Assembly (NCBI RefSeq): GCF_021295395.1
Contig: NZ_JAIWOU010000001.1
Coordinates: 1,119,001 to 1,183,000 of the forward strand
Reading direction: 5' to 3'
Source of the DNA: Komagataeibacter sp. FNDCR2
Lineage (GTDB): Bacteria; Pseudomonadota; Alphaproteobacteria; Acetobacterales; Acetobacteraceae
DNA: 64,000 nt
Shown here: piece after piece, positions 18,153 through 25,819 of the stretch
Layout: each line of letters starts with the position of its first letter
Position numbering within the stretch: the stretch's first letter is position 1
Position numbers and translations under genes: made by a program
Notes under the pieces: model-generated
Database searches by the model: none
Told to the model about the DNA's origin: nothing
What the model saw: only the letters and a program-made list of their open reading frames with translations

Positions 18153-18884
18153 TCAGAACCTGTCCTTCTCTTTACGTAACCGCGCCAGCGCCGCGACATC
18201 GGGCGCGCGCAGGAAGGGATTGGTCGCCCGCTCCACCGCCAGCCGCACCGGCAGCGTGGGCAGGCCCCGCCGCCGCAGGTCGTCCACCCGCGCCGCGCGC
18301 TCCCGCAGCGCGGCATTCGCCGGATCGACATGCAGCGCGAAACGCGCGTTGGACTGCGTATATTCATGCCCGCAGCAAAGCAGCGTATCATCCGGCAGGG
18401 CGGAAATGCGCTGGAGGCTCGCGAACATGTCCGCCGCCGTGCCCTCGAACAGTCGCCCACACCCCATGCTGAACAGCGTATCCCCGCAGAACAGGGCGGG
18501 ACCGGCGGGAAAGTAATACGAAACCTCGCCCGATGTATGGCCCGGCGTTGCGATGACCTCCGCCGCCGCCTGCCCCAGATGAACCACATCACCATCGCGC
18601 ACCGCGATGTCGAGCGGGGGCAGGCGGTACGCATCCGCCGCCGCCCCCACGATCCGCGCGCCATAGCGGGCACGCAGGGCGGCGGCGGCGGCAATATGGT
18701 CGGTATGGTGATGGGTAAGGAAAATCAGGTCCAGCCTGCCTCCTGCCGCCTCTATGGCCGTGACCAGGGGTGTTTCCTCCGCCGGGTCGATCAGGCCCGC
18801 GGCCCCGGTCGCGCCGTCATGGACGAACCATGCGTAATTGTCCGACAGGATGGGAATCGCCCTGATGGAAAGCTGCTGTGTCAT
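18153..18884 (-). CDS. gloB: Hydroxyacylglutathione hydrolase (glyoxalase II)
   Basis: This enzyme hydrolyses S-D-lactoylglutathione to D-lactate and glutathione, the second step of methylglyoxal detoxification in the cytoplasm. The metallo-beta-lactamase metal motif THHHTDH is near residue 56. Further ligands are in TPGHTSGE, FCGDTLF and CCGHEYT, and the C-terminal substrate domain contains NPFLR. Length is 243 residues, as usual. The ATG at 18884 has GGAGGA upstream and is preferred over a 103-residue longer frame. The gene is divergent from a methyltransferase gene with 86 bases between, an arrangement I recall from other alphaproteobacteria. Confidence 0.94.
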   Translation of the reverse strand: MTQQLSIRAIPILSDNYAWFVHDGATGAAGLIDPAEETPLVTAIEAAGGRLDLIFLTHHHTDHIAAAAALRARYGARIVGAAADAYRLPPLDIAVRDGDVVHLGQAAAEVIATPGHTSGEVSYYFPAGPALFCGDTLFSMGCGRLFEGTAADMFASLQRISALPDDTLLCCGHEYTQSNARFALHVDPANAALRERAARVDDLRRRGLPTLPVRLAVERATNPFLRAPDVAALARLRKEKDRF

Positions 18885-18970
18885 GACTGTCCTCCATGCC
18901 CGTATCGTATTCGTCCCACCCCCGGCCATGGCATGATAGCGGCGGCCACAGGGTGTGCTAGTATGCGCCG

Positions 18971-19735
18971 ATGCCAGCCGAACTGCATATCGCCGCAAAT
19001 TTCTATGCCTCCCGCCGGGGGCGGATCGCCGCACGGCTGCTGGCCCAGCGCATGGCCGCCTTCTGGCCGGAAGGGGGGGCGGGGCGTATTCTGGGCCTTG
19101 GCTACGCGCTGCCGTTCCTGCCGCTGTGGGACCGGGCGGAGACACCCTGCCTGTCCGCCCGGCTTGATACGCATGTAACGCGCCAGGCCCCACCGTGGCA
19201 CGGGCGGGACTGCGTTGCCAATGGCCTGTCCCTGCCGTTCGAGGATCTGAAGTTCGACCGCATCGTACTCATCCATGCCCTTGAGGTCTGCGAGGACAAG
19301 AGCAGCCTGCTGCGGCAGGTCTGGAAAATACTCAAGGATGACGGCAGGCTGCTGCTCGTGGTGCCCAACCGGGCCGGTTTGTGGGCGCATGCGGACAACT
19401 CCCCCTTCGGGCAGGGCACGCCGTTTTCGCGCCGCCAGATCAGCCGCTGGCTGGGGGATGCCTGCTTTCATGCGGAGCGGCATGAAGACGCGCTGTACAT
19501 TCCCCCCGCCGGCCCGTGTCCCGCCGGGCCGGTCGGCATGGTGGAATGGACGGGGCGCACCCTGTTCCCCCGCCTTGGCGGTGTATGCATGATCGAGGCG
19601 GTGAAGGACATCTATGCCGGTATTCCCGCCCGGCCCGCCGCCATGGTGCCCGCCGGGCTGGGCCTGCGGCGGGCGCGGGTTTTCCCGCGCCTGTTCACGC
19701 CCCGGCCACCGCCGGGGGATGCGCAGAATACTTGA
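18971..19735 (+). CDS. Class I SAM-dependent methyltransferase
   Basis: This is a 254-residue cytoplasmic protein. The middle matches the methyltransferase_11 type: a degenerate glycine-rich strand at ILGLGYALPF, the acidic strand end near ARLDTH, NGLSLPFEDLKFDRIVLIHAL as motif II, and DDGRLLLVVPNRAGLWAH as motif III. FGQGTPFSRRQI follows, as in the family. The substrate is unknown. It is divergent from gloB and 34 bases before psd, so it could be co-transcribed with the phospholipid genes. A role in small-molecule or lipid methylation is possible but not shown. Confidence 0.8.
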   Translation: MPAELHIAANFYASRRGRIAARLLAQRMAAFWPEGGAGRILGLGYALPFLPLWDRAETPCLSARLDTHVTRQAPPWHGRDCVANGLSLPFEDLKFDRIVLIHALEVCEDKSSLLRQVWKILKDDGRLLLVVPNRAGLWAHADNSPFGQGTPFSRRQISRWLGDACFHAERHEDALYIPPAGPCPAGPVGMVEWTGRTLFPRLGGVCMIEAVKDIYAGIPARPAAMVPAGLGLRRARVFPRLFTPRPPPGDAQNT

Positions 19736-19769
19736 CCAATTTTACTGAAATCTTCATGAACATGGTCCC

Positions 19770-20447
19770 ATGTCGCTGATTCAATCCCTCAAGCTCGTCA
19801 TTGCCCCGCCGCACCCGGCCGCGCGCCCCTTTCTCCTGGCCTCCGGCGTGGGGGCCGTGGTCGGGCGGCTGCTGCCATTCAGGCTGACAAAATGGCTCGG
19901 CACGGCCAGTGGCCTGTTCTTCGGGTTCTGCCTGTATTTTTTCCGTGACCCCGAACGTGTCACGCCCGCAGCGCCCGATGTGGCCGTCGCCCCGGCGGAC
20001 GGGCATGTCGTCTCGATCCAGAAGATCGCGCCGCCACCGGAACTGGACATGGGCGATACCCCGGTGTGGCGTATCGCGACCTTCCTGTCCGTGCTGGACG
20101 TGCATGTGAACCGCATGCCGGTTGCCGGGACCGTCACACGGGTCGCCTACCATCCGGGGCAGTTCCTGAACGCCAGCCTCGACAAGGCATCGGAACTCAA
20201 TGAACGCAACGCCCTGCGCCTGAGCCTGAAGGACGGGCGGCAGGTGGCGGTCGTGCAGATCGCGGGGCTGATCGCACGGCGCATCCTGTGCGACGCGGAA
20301 GAAGGCATGCAGTATGAAACGGGCGAGCGTTTCGGCCTGATCCGTTTCGGCTCACGCACGGACCTGTATTTGCCCGCCGATGTCACCCCGCTGGTCGAGG
20401 TCGGGCAGACCATGATCGGTGGCGAAACCGTAATGGCGCGGCTCTGA
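19770..20447 (+). CDS. psd: Phosphatidylserine decarboxylase proenzyme (short type)
   Basis: This enzyme makes phosphatidylethanolamine from phosphatidylserine at the inner membrane. The 225-residue form belongs to the short class common in alphaproteobacteria. A hydrophobic hairpin at about residues 20-55 anchors it. Catalytic-region motifs are APADGHVVSI and FLSVLDVHVNRMPVAG. The self-cleavage site is the glycine-serine pair in IRFGSRTDL near the C-terminus; its serine becomes the pyruvoyl group. It lies six bases before pssA, which makes its substrate, so the pair forms a two-step operon. Confidence 0.95.
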   Translation: MSLIQSLKLVIAPPHPAARPFLLASGVGAVVGRLLPFRLTKWLGTASGLFFGFCLYFFRDPERVTPAAPDVAVAPADGHVVSIQKIAPPPELDMGDTPVWRIATFLSVLDVHVNRMPVAGTVTRVAYHPGQFLNASLDKASELNERNALRLSLKDGRQVAVVQIAGLIARRILCDAEEGMQYETGERFGLIRFGSRTDLYLPADVTPLVEVGQTMIGGETVMARL

Positions 20448-20453
20448 TCGGGC

Positions 20454-21317
20454 ATGGCCGTCCCTTCCCCCGGTTCCACGCGTCCCCCCCGCCGGTTGAA
20501 AAAGCGCCAGCGCCCCCGCGTGCGCGGCCTGTCCTTCAACCGCATGATCCCGAACCTCATGACCATGCTGGGCCTGTGCGCGGGCCTGACCGGCATGCGA
20601 TTCGGGCTGGAAGGGCGGTTTGGCAATGCTGCGGCCGCACTCCTGATCGCCGCGTGCATCGACGGGCTGGACGGCCGTATCGCGCGCCTGCTGCGCGGCA
20701 CCAGCCGGTTCGGGGCGGAGTTCGACAGCCTGTCGGACTTCCTGTGCTTCGGCGTTGCGCCCGCTTTCGTGCTGTACCTGTGGGCCCTGCATGAAGGGGG
20801 GCGGTTTGGCTACATTCCGTGCATCATGTTCACGGTGTGCATGGCGCTCCGCCTGGCGCGCTTCAACGCCAGCCTTGATGATGACGCGGACCAGCCCAAA
20901 TACGCCAGCAGCTTCTTTACCGGCGTTCCCGCCCCGGCCGGGGCCGGTCTCGCGCTGTTCCCGCTATTCCTGGGGCTGGAGGCGCAGCACCTGCACTGGG
21001 AGTGGCTGTACAACCTGACCCGCATGCCCATACTGCCCGCGCTGACACTGGGGGGCACGGCCTTCCTGCTCGTCTCCACGCTGCCGGTATGGTCGTTCAA
21101 GAACTTCAAGGTCCCCGCCCCCATGATCCTGCCCACCATGCTGGGCACGGGGGCCTATGCCGCCATTCTGGTGGCCGAACCCTGGGGCGCGCTGGCGGCG
21201 GCGGGCGTCATCTATATCCTGCTCCTGCCGATCAGCCGCATGAGCTTCCATCGCCTGCGCCGTGAGGCCGAGGCGCTGCAGGAAAGTGACGAGCCCACGC
21301 CCGCCACGCCAGGCTGA
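20454..21317 (+). CDS. pssA: CDP-diacylglycerol-serine O-phosphatidyltransferase
   Basis: PssA joins CDP-diacylglycerol and serine to form phosphatidylserine. The 287-residue membrane protein has a basic, proline-rich N-terminus and the CDP-alcohol phosphotransferase signature DGLDGRIAR followed by GAEFDSLSD (residues about 66-89), plus several membrane segments (about 96-115, 155-175, 195-215, 222-255). Together with psd directly upstream it makes phosphatidylethanolamine. It ends 14 bases from the convergent hydrogenase-like operon. Confidence 0.94.
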   Translation: MAVPSPGSTRPPRRLKKRQRPRVRGLSFNRMIPNLMTMLGLCAGLTGMRFGLEGRFGNAAAALLIAACIDGLDGRIARLLRGTSRFGAEFDSLSDFLCFGVAPAFVLYLWALHEGGRFGYIPCIMFTVCMALRLARFNASLDDDADQPKYASSFFTGVPAPAGAGLALFPLFLGLEAQHLHWEWLYNLTRMPILPALTLGGTAFLLVSTLPVWSFKNFKVPAPMILPTMLGTGAYAAILVAEPWGALAAAGVIYILLLPISRMSFHRLRREAEALQESDEPTPATPG

Positions 21318-21331
21318 ACGGGAACCACCCT

Positions 21332-21784
21332 CTAGGCGCTCTCATCGCCACCATCACGCGCCTGCCAGCCTGTCAGGGCCGCCAGTATGTCTTCCGGCGT
21401 GGGCGGGCAGCCCGGTAGCGAAAGGCTGGTGCGCGCATGGGCGCCCACCCCGCCCAGCGTGGCGTAATTGGGTGGGAACAGTCCGCCATCGACCGCGCAG
21501 TCCCCCACCACGGCAAGGACACGCGGCCCCGGCATGGCCTGCCACGCCATTTCCACCACGGGGGCCATCTCCACCGTCAGGCTGCCCGTCAGCAGCAGCA
21601 TTCCGGCCTGTCGGGGGGTAGCGACAAAGCGCACCGCACCGGAGGCCGCGACAAGTCCACGCCCGAGCGCACGCAGTTCAAGCGCGCAGCCCGTGCATCC
21701 ACCCGTTTCCACATGGAAAATGTCCAGCGGCGCCATACGGGGCAATGCCGCGCCGCGCCGCCGGAACAGATGCATATACGCCAT
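21332..21784 (-). CDS. NuoB/HyfI-like small subunit of a hydrogenase-related complex
   Basis: This 150-residue protein is a short NuoB/hydrogenase small subunit. All four cysteine ligands for the proximal [4Fe-4S] cluster are present in the hydrogenase-type spacing: C30 and C33 (GGCTGC), C96 (VVGDCAVDGG) and C126 (LPGCPPTPE). It would sit at the cytoplasmic face between an electron source and the large subunit. The ATG at 21784 is used; a GTG one codon earlier is possible. It is the last gene of the six-gene operon, ten bases after the large-subunit stop. The intact cluster site contrasts with the loss of the Ni-Fe site in its partner. Confidence 0.88.
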   Translation of the reverse strand: MAYMHLFRRRGAALPRMAPLDIFHVETGGCTGCALELRALGRGLVAASGAVRFVATPRQAGMLLLTGSLTVEMAPVVEMAWQAMPGPRVLAVVGDCAVDGGLFPPNYATLGGVGAHARTSLSLPGCPPTPEDILAALTGWQARDGGDESA

Positions 21785-21793
21785 CACCCGCCC

Positions 21794-23275
21794 CTACAGA
21801 TCCGCGCCCGCCGCCGATAGCCCGAGCGAGGTCAGGACCAGCGTGACATCGTCATACATCGCCCCGGACAGAATATCGGGCAACGCCTGTACGTGCGCAA
21901 GCGCGGGGTCGCCACACCACCATGCGGCAATACGCCCGCCATCCAGCCGCAGCCAGTGCCAGACCGGCCCATTCGGTCCTTCCGCACAGCCAAGACCTTC
22001 TCCCGCCCCGTAATCGGGCACGGGGGGAAACGGCGGCATCGGGGCACCACCTGACGCGGCCAGTATATGCGCGCTTTCCCCGATCTCATGCAGGCGAATG
22101 GCAAGGCGGCTGGCGACATCGCCGTCCGTCCGGACATGGTCCGCCAGACATTCCGGGCGGGCGGGGGGCATGCTCCGCCGCGCATCCGCCTCGATACCAC
22201 TGGCCCGCGCCACGCAGCCTGCGATGCCCCATCGGCGCGCGACGGGAGCGGCCAGAATTCCCCTGCCTGCCGCCCGCATGGCCAGTCCGCGCGGACGGTG
22301 GAAAAGGCGCGTCAGTTCCTCGCTCCCGTCATGCAGCGACTCCGCCAGTCCCGCCGCCAGCACCGGGTCATGCACCGCGCCCGGCGCAGGCGGCAGTACG
22401 TCGAACAGGAAGCGCCTGCCGCATAAATCACGACAGGCCTGCCGCACCTGCCCCAGCAGCGACGCGGCAAGGGTGGCAAAACGTGCATCGGCCCCTATAT
22501 CGGCAGCCTGCGTCAAAACCTCCAGATGGGAGGCGACGCGTTCCAGTTCGCTCAGGAACGTGGCCGTATTGCCTTGCCCCTCTGCCCTGTTTCCCACAGC
22601 CTGTGCCAGCGCCTGGGCGAAGGCGGACTGATGGGCGACACTTGCCGCCGCATCAATCCGGGCGACCAGTCGCGCGCCCTCCATCGGCGTGCGGCCCCGC
22701 ATACGTGCGCACAGGCCCCGATGGGCATAGCCCATACGGACCGAAACCGTTCCGATCCGCGCGCCCGGCAGGCCCAGCCGCAGATAAAGCGGGGCCTGAA
22801 ACCCGCCATCCGCCGGACCATGACCCAGCATGACGCCACCCGCCCCGCGCACAACCGCGCCATCCGCGAACTCCACCCCCTCCGGCGGGGTGGGAGCCGG
22901 GGGCGGGCGTTCGCGCAGCGGCCACGTAACCGGCCAGTGGCCCTGATCCAGCCAGGGCGCGCCACCCTGCGCGCCCATGGCTTCGATGCCCCACAAATCC
23001 CGGATAATGCGTTCATACGCGTCCGCCCCGGCCCGGACAGGCGACAGGGCCTGATAACGCCCCTCCGGCACGGTGACGCTGGCAATCAGCGGCCTGCCTC
23101 CCTCCATGAACAGGGCATGGACCTGCGCCCCGTCGGTCCACAGGCCAGACAGCGGCAGAGATGCATGGCGCAGCCCCTCCACCATGTCGCGCCATGAATC
23201 GGGTGTAAGCACGAACCGTTCAGCGCACGCGGTCCGTGCCCCTGCCCGGATAAGGGCGCATACCTCGCGCGTCAT
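21794..23275 (-). CDS. NuoCD/HyfG-like large subunit lacking Ni-Fe ligands (Ehr-type)
   Basis: This 493-residue protein is a NuoC-NuoD fusion, as in group 4 hydrogenases. The NuoC part is seen at YERIIRDLWGIEAMG (residues 87-101) and the NuoD part begins at GHGPADGGFQAP, with VRMGYAHRGL. In Ni-Fe enzymes the motifs RICGxCxxxH and DPCxxC carry the metal. Here they align as RIDAAASVAH (206-215) and SLGLSAAG (483-490), with all four cysteines replaced (D208, A211, S487, G490). It therefore cannot bind a Ni-Fe centre in the usual way. The ATG at 23275 forms an ATGA overlap with the preceding gene. A much longer upstream frame overlaps that gene and is rejected. Confidence 0.88.
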   Translation of the reverse strand: MTREVCALIRAGARTACAERFVLTPDSWRDMVEGLRHASLPLSGLWTDGAQVHALFMEGGRPLIASVTVPEGRYQALSPVRAGADAYERIIRDLWGIEAMGAQGGAPWLDQGHWPVTWPLRERPPPAPTPPEGVEFADGAVVRGAGGVMLGHGPADGGFQAPLYLRLGLPGARIGTVSVRMGYAHRGLCARMRGRTPMEGARLVARIDAAASVAHQSAFAQALAQAVGNRAEGQGNTATFLSELERVASHLEVLTQAADIGADARFATLAASLLGQVRQACRDLCGRRFLFDVLPPAPGAVHDPVLAAGLAESLHDGSEELTRLFHRPRGLAMRAAGRGILAAPVARRWGIAGCVARASGIEADARRSMPPARPECLADHVRTDGDVASRLAIRLHEIGESAHILAASGGAPMPPFPPVPDYGAGEGLGCAEGPNGPVWHWLRLDGGRIAAWWCGDPALAHVQALPDILSGAMYDDVTLVLTSLGLSAAGADL

Positions 23276-24336
23276 GGCTGGACCATGCCCCTGTACGCCA
23301 CGATGGCGAGCACCATGCAGCCAAGCGCCAGCAGCAGGCCCCCCTGCCCCCGCACCGTAACCTGAACCTGCCCGCCCCCGGCAAGGAACGGCCATAACGA
23401 AACGCCCGCCAGCAGCGCCACCGGAAGGGAAGCCCGCATTTCCGCCACCAGTACAAGCACCAGCGCCATACCGGGCAGGAAGGGGGGCCATGGCGTCACG
23501 CGCCCGCCATTTTGAGGGGCCTGCCCCACGGGGGGCGGACAGGCCAGCATGAGCAGGCAGGCGGCCAGGGGCAATGCGGCCTGACCCGCAGGCAGTCCCG
23601 CCGCCATAACAGCCCAGCCACTCCAGTTCAGGGAACGCGACGCCCCGCCGGGTCGTGGCGGCAGCGACCAGAGCAGGCAGACCCCGCCAAAAAATGTCAG
23701 CACCGGTGTAAGCTGGGGCCACGACCCGGCCGCGCGCGCAATAATCGGCAGCACCATGAGCCCGTTCATGTTCCCCTCCGGCTGACCCGCCGCCGGGGGG
23801 GACAGCAGCCCGCAGGCCATGAGCAGCCCCCCCACCAGCAGGACCGCCCCGGCCTGCCCCGGCATGGGACCCCACCCGGCCCGCAGCACGAACAGCCCGC
23901 CCTGTGCCAGGATCAGCCCGCCCAGTGTCGCGCGCAACAGCCGCCACCCGTCCCGACCCGGCCCACGCGGCCCCCATGCTCCCGCCAGCCGCACGACCAG
24001 ACTGATGCCGATAAACACTCCCAGCAGATCACAACGCCCCAGCGCCAGGGCAAGGGACGCATTGCCGGACAGGATGAAAGGCCGCAGCGCTTTCCACCCC
24101 GATCGGCCGCCACCCCCTCCACGGCATGTCTCCACGCACAGCGCCAGGGCGGGGCACAGCGCCATCAGCGCCTGCGCGGCATCCGCCACCGGAATATGCC
24201 CCGCCCCGCACAGCCCCAGCAGCACGAAGGCCAGCACACCGCGTGAGAGGGAAGATGCGCCGGTGGCCAGCAGGGCGGTAAGCGCCAGGACCATCCAGCC
24301 CGCCAGCAGGCTGACATAGAGCGGGAGCGACATCAT
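23272..24336 (-). CDS. Membrane subunit, HyfF/NuoN-like (reduced)
   Basis: This 354-residue protein is very hydrophobic, with about ten possible membrane segments rich in Leu, Ala, Gly and Met. Position between the HyfE-like and HyfG-like genes suggests the antiporter-like HyfF subunit. Members of that family usually exceed 480 residues, so this one is shortened. I cannot see the conserved lysine-bearing HALFK-type helix or other clear proton-channel motifs. Translation overlaps its neighbours at both ends (ATGA). The identity is therefore inferred mainly from gene order and topology. Confidence 0.66.
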   Translation of the reverse strand: MMSLPLYVSLLAGWMVLALTALLATGASSLSRGVLAFVLLGLCGAGHIPVADAAQALMALCPALALCVETCRGGGGGRSGWKALRPFILSGNASLALALGRCDLLGVFIGISLVVRLAGAWGPRGPGRDGWRLLRATLGGLILAQGGLFVLRAGWGPMPGQAGAVLLVGGLLMACGLLSPPAAGQPEGNMNGLMVLPIIARAAGSWPQLTPVLTFFGGVCLLWSLPPRPGGASRSLNWSGWAVMAAGLPAGQAALPLAACLLMLACPPPVGQAPQNGGRVTPWPPFLPGMALVLVLVAEMRASLPVALLAGVSLWPFLAGGGQVQVTVRGQGGLLLALGCMVLAIVAYRGMVQP

Positions 24337-24872
24337 ACGCGCCCGCTCCCGCCGCGCTGGACGGCGGCCATGAGCATGTTCAGCCCCACGACCGCCGCGA
24401 CCGCCTGCCCCATCACCAGCAGGCTACCTGCCCGCGCGCCCAGAAGCATCACACCATCCAGCCCATAGGCCAGCCCGGCGCAGAGCGCGACCGGGGCACG
24501 GGCAAGGCATGCCCCCCACACCCCGCACATGATGGCGGCAAGGCCAGCCAGCCCCGCAAGCCGGGCCGTCATGTCGGCCGGGCCATCCTGTACCATCACC
24601 TGCGCAAGCACCGCGACACACAGCAGCCCACCAGCGGGACGGACAGCCCCCCACGCGCGCCCATCCGCCGGAACCCGAGACATCTGCACCGCCAGCAGCC
24701 CGACCAGAACCGCCATGACCCCGGCCAGCACGCAGGGCACGACCCCCGGCCCCGCGTGGAAAAACCAGATGCACACGGCGGTCAGGACGGCATGCCAGAC
24801 CAGCCCCCCCATCGTTCCCCCCGACCCCGCGACCGACAGGATAACCAGAACGCCAAGCAGCAGTACAAGCAT
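24333..24872 (-). CDS. Membrane subunit, HyfE/NuoK-like
   Basis: This 179-residue hydrophobic protein has about six membrane segments. Its C-terminus (GLAYGLDGVMLLGARAGSLL) and position resemble HyfE of hydrogenase 4, whose C-terminal half is NuoK-like; E. coli HyfE is about 216 residues. The ATG at 24872 is two bases from the end of the HyfC-like gene. Longer in-frame extensions overlap that gene and read as non-hydrophobic sequence. The function, forming part of the ion-translocating arm, is inferred. Confidence 0.68.
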   Translation of the reverse strand: MLVLLLGVLVILSVAGSGGTMGGLVWHAVLTAVCIWFFHAGPGVVPCVLAGVMAVLVGLLAVQMSRVPADGRAWGAVRPAGGLLCVAVLAQVMVQDGPADMTARLAGLAGLAAIMCGVWGACLARAPVALCAGLAYGLDGVMLLGARAGSLLVMGQAVAAVVGLNMLMAAVQRGGSGRV

Positions 24873-24874
24873 GG

Positions 24875-25813
24875 TCAGCCCGCCCCCCGGCTTGCAAAAA
24901 GCAGCACCCCGGCCATGATGGCGCAGAGCAGCGCAAGCCCCGCCCGACCGGCTCCCCGCCACCGGCCGGGCAGGACAAGAACCCGCAGGCCGGCCACACA
25001 CCCGCAGGCCAACAGCATGTGGCCAAGCCATGAACCAACCGCCACCCCGACCGGCAGCAGCCCCCATGCCCGGGCCATGGACTCCGGTTCGACTATACTT
25101 TCCGGCCAGACCAGATCCCGCGCCAGCATCATCCACGCAACCGCCAGCAGATCGCGCGCGTACTGCGCCGCCGCGCGGTCGGGACCGGCCAGATCCTCCA
25201 CCATGGTTGAAAACAGGGGCGCGGATGTCGCCCCCTCATCCAGCCCGGCCAGAAGCAGCGCGCCCGCCACCAGCGCCAGCGGCACACGGATCATGTTCAT
25301 GTCCGCCACATGCGCCTGGCGCACCAGCCCCACCAGCGTACCCTCGGGCAGGCACATCCCCAGCACGGCGCAGGACAGCAGCAGCACTGGCTGGATCATG
25401 ACCCCGCCCACCATGGCACGCAGCCCCGCATGGCCCGGCCGGGCCAGACCCGCCGCAAGGGCCACGACCACCAGCGCCACGAACCCCGTTTCCAGCAGCC
25501 CGCCCACCGCCAGCAGGTCGGACAGATCCCCCCCCGGCATGCCAATGCAAAAGGAGGGCACAAGCAGCACCGCCCCCATTCCCGCCGCCAGCGCCAGCCA
25601 TGGGGCCACCGCCGTCACCCGCGCCCCGGCCGCCGAACGCACGCCAGCCTGCCGCCATGCATGCCGCAGGGCGCGCCACCGCGCCATAGGATCGGGAGGG
25701 CGTCGCGCGCCCTCCATGGTGGCGGCCATCCAGTCGAGCAGGGCCATCCATACCGGCGCCGTCGCCACGACCAGCGCCACATGGCAGATCGCCAGCACAA
25801 GCGATACCGTCAT
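24875..25813 (-). CDS. Membrane subunit, HyfC/NuoH-like
   Basis: This is a 312-residue protein with about eight membrane segments. It resembles NuoH/HyfC, the subunit that joins the peripheral arm to the ion channel. The segment RRPPDPMARWRALRHAW occupies the place of the conserved R-x-GP-x-x-QP-x-x-D loop, and GLDEGATSAPLFSTMVEDL with QYARDLLAVAW matches the acidic loop region that ends in EYSGRDLALIEWA in HyfC. The normal Glu-Tyr-Ser-Gly is changed to Gln-Tyr-Ala-Arg. It sits in the second position of the operon, six bases after the NuoL-like gene. Confidence 0.8.
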   Translation of the reverse strand: MTVSLVLAICHVALVVATAPVWMALLDWMAATMEGARRPPDPMARWRALRHAWRQAGVRSAAGARVTAVAPWLALAAGMGAVLLVPSFCIGMPGGDLSDLLAVGGLLETGFVALVVVALAAGLARPGHAGLRAMVGGVMIQPVLLLSCAVLGMCLPEGTLVGLVRQAHVADMNMIRVPLALVAGALLLAGLDEGATSAPLFSTMVEDLAGPDRAAAQYARDLLAVAWMMLARDLVWPESIVEPESMARAWGLLPVGVAVGSWLGHMLLACGCVAGLRVLVLPGRWRGAGRAGLALLCAIMAGVLLFASRGAG

Positions 25814-25819
25814 GCCCGC

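Noticed and set aside
23276-23977. N-terminal extension of the NuoCD-like gene
   Set aside because: The frame is open for 234 more codons, but it overlaps the HyfF-like gene entirely and reads as low-complexity Gly/Ala/Arg. The ATG at 23275 overlaps the previous stop as ATGA and matches the NuoC start.
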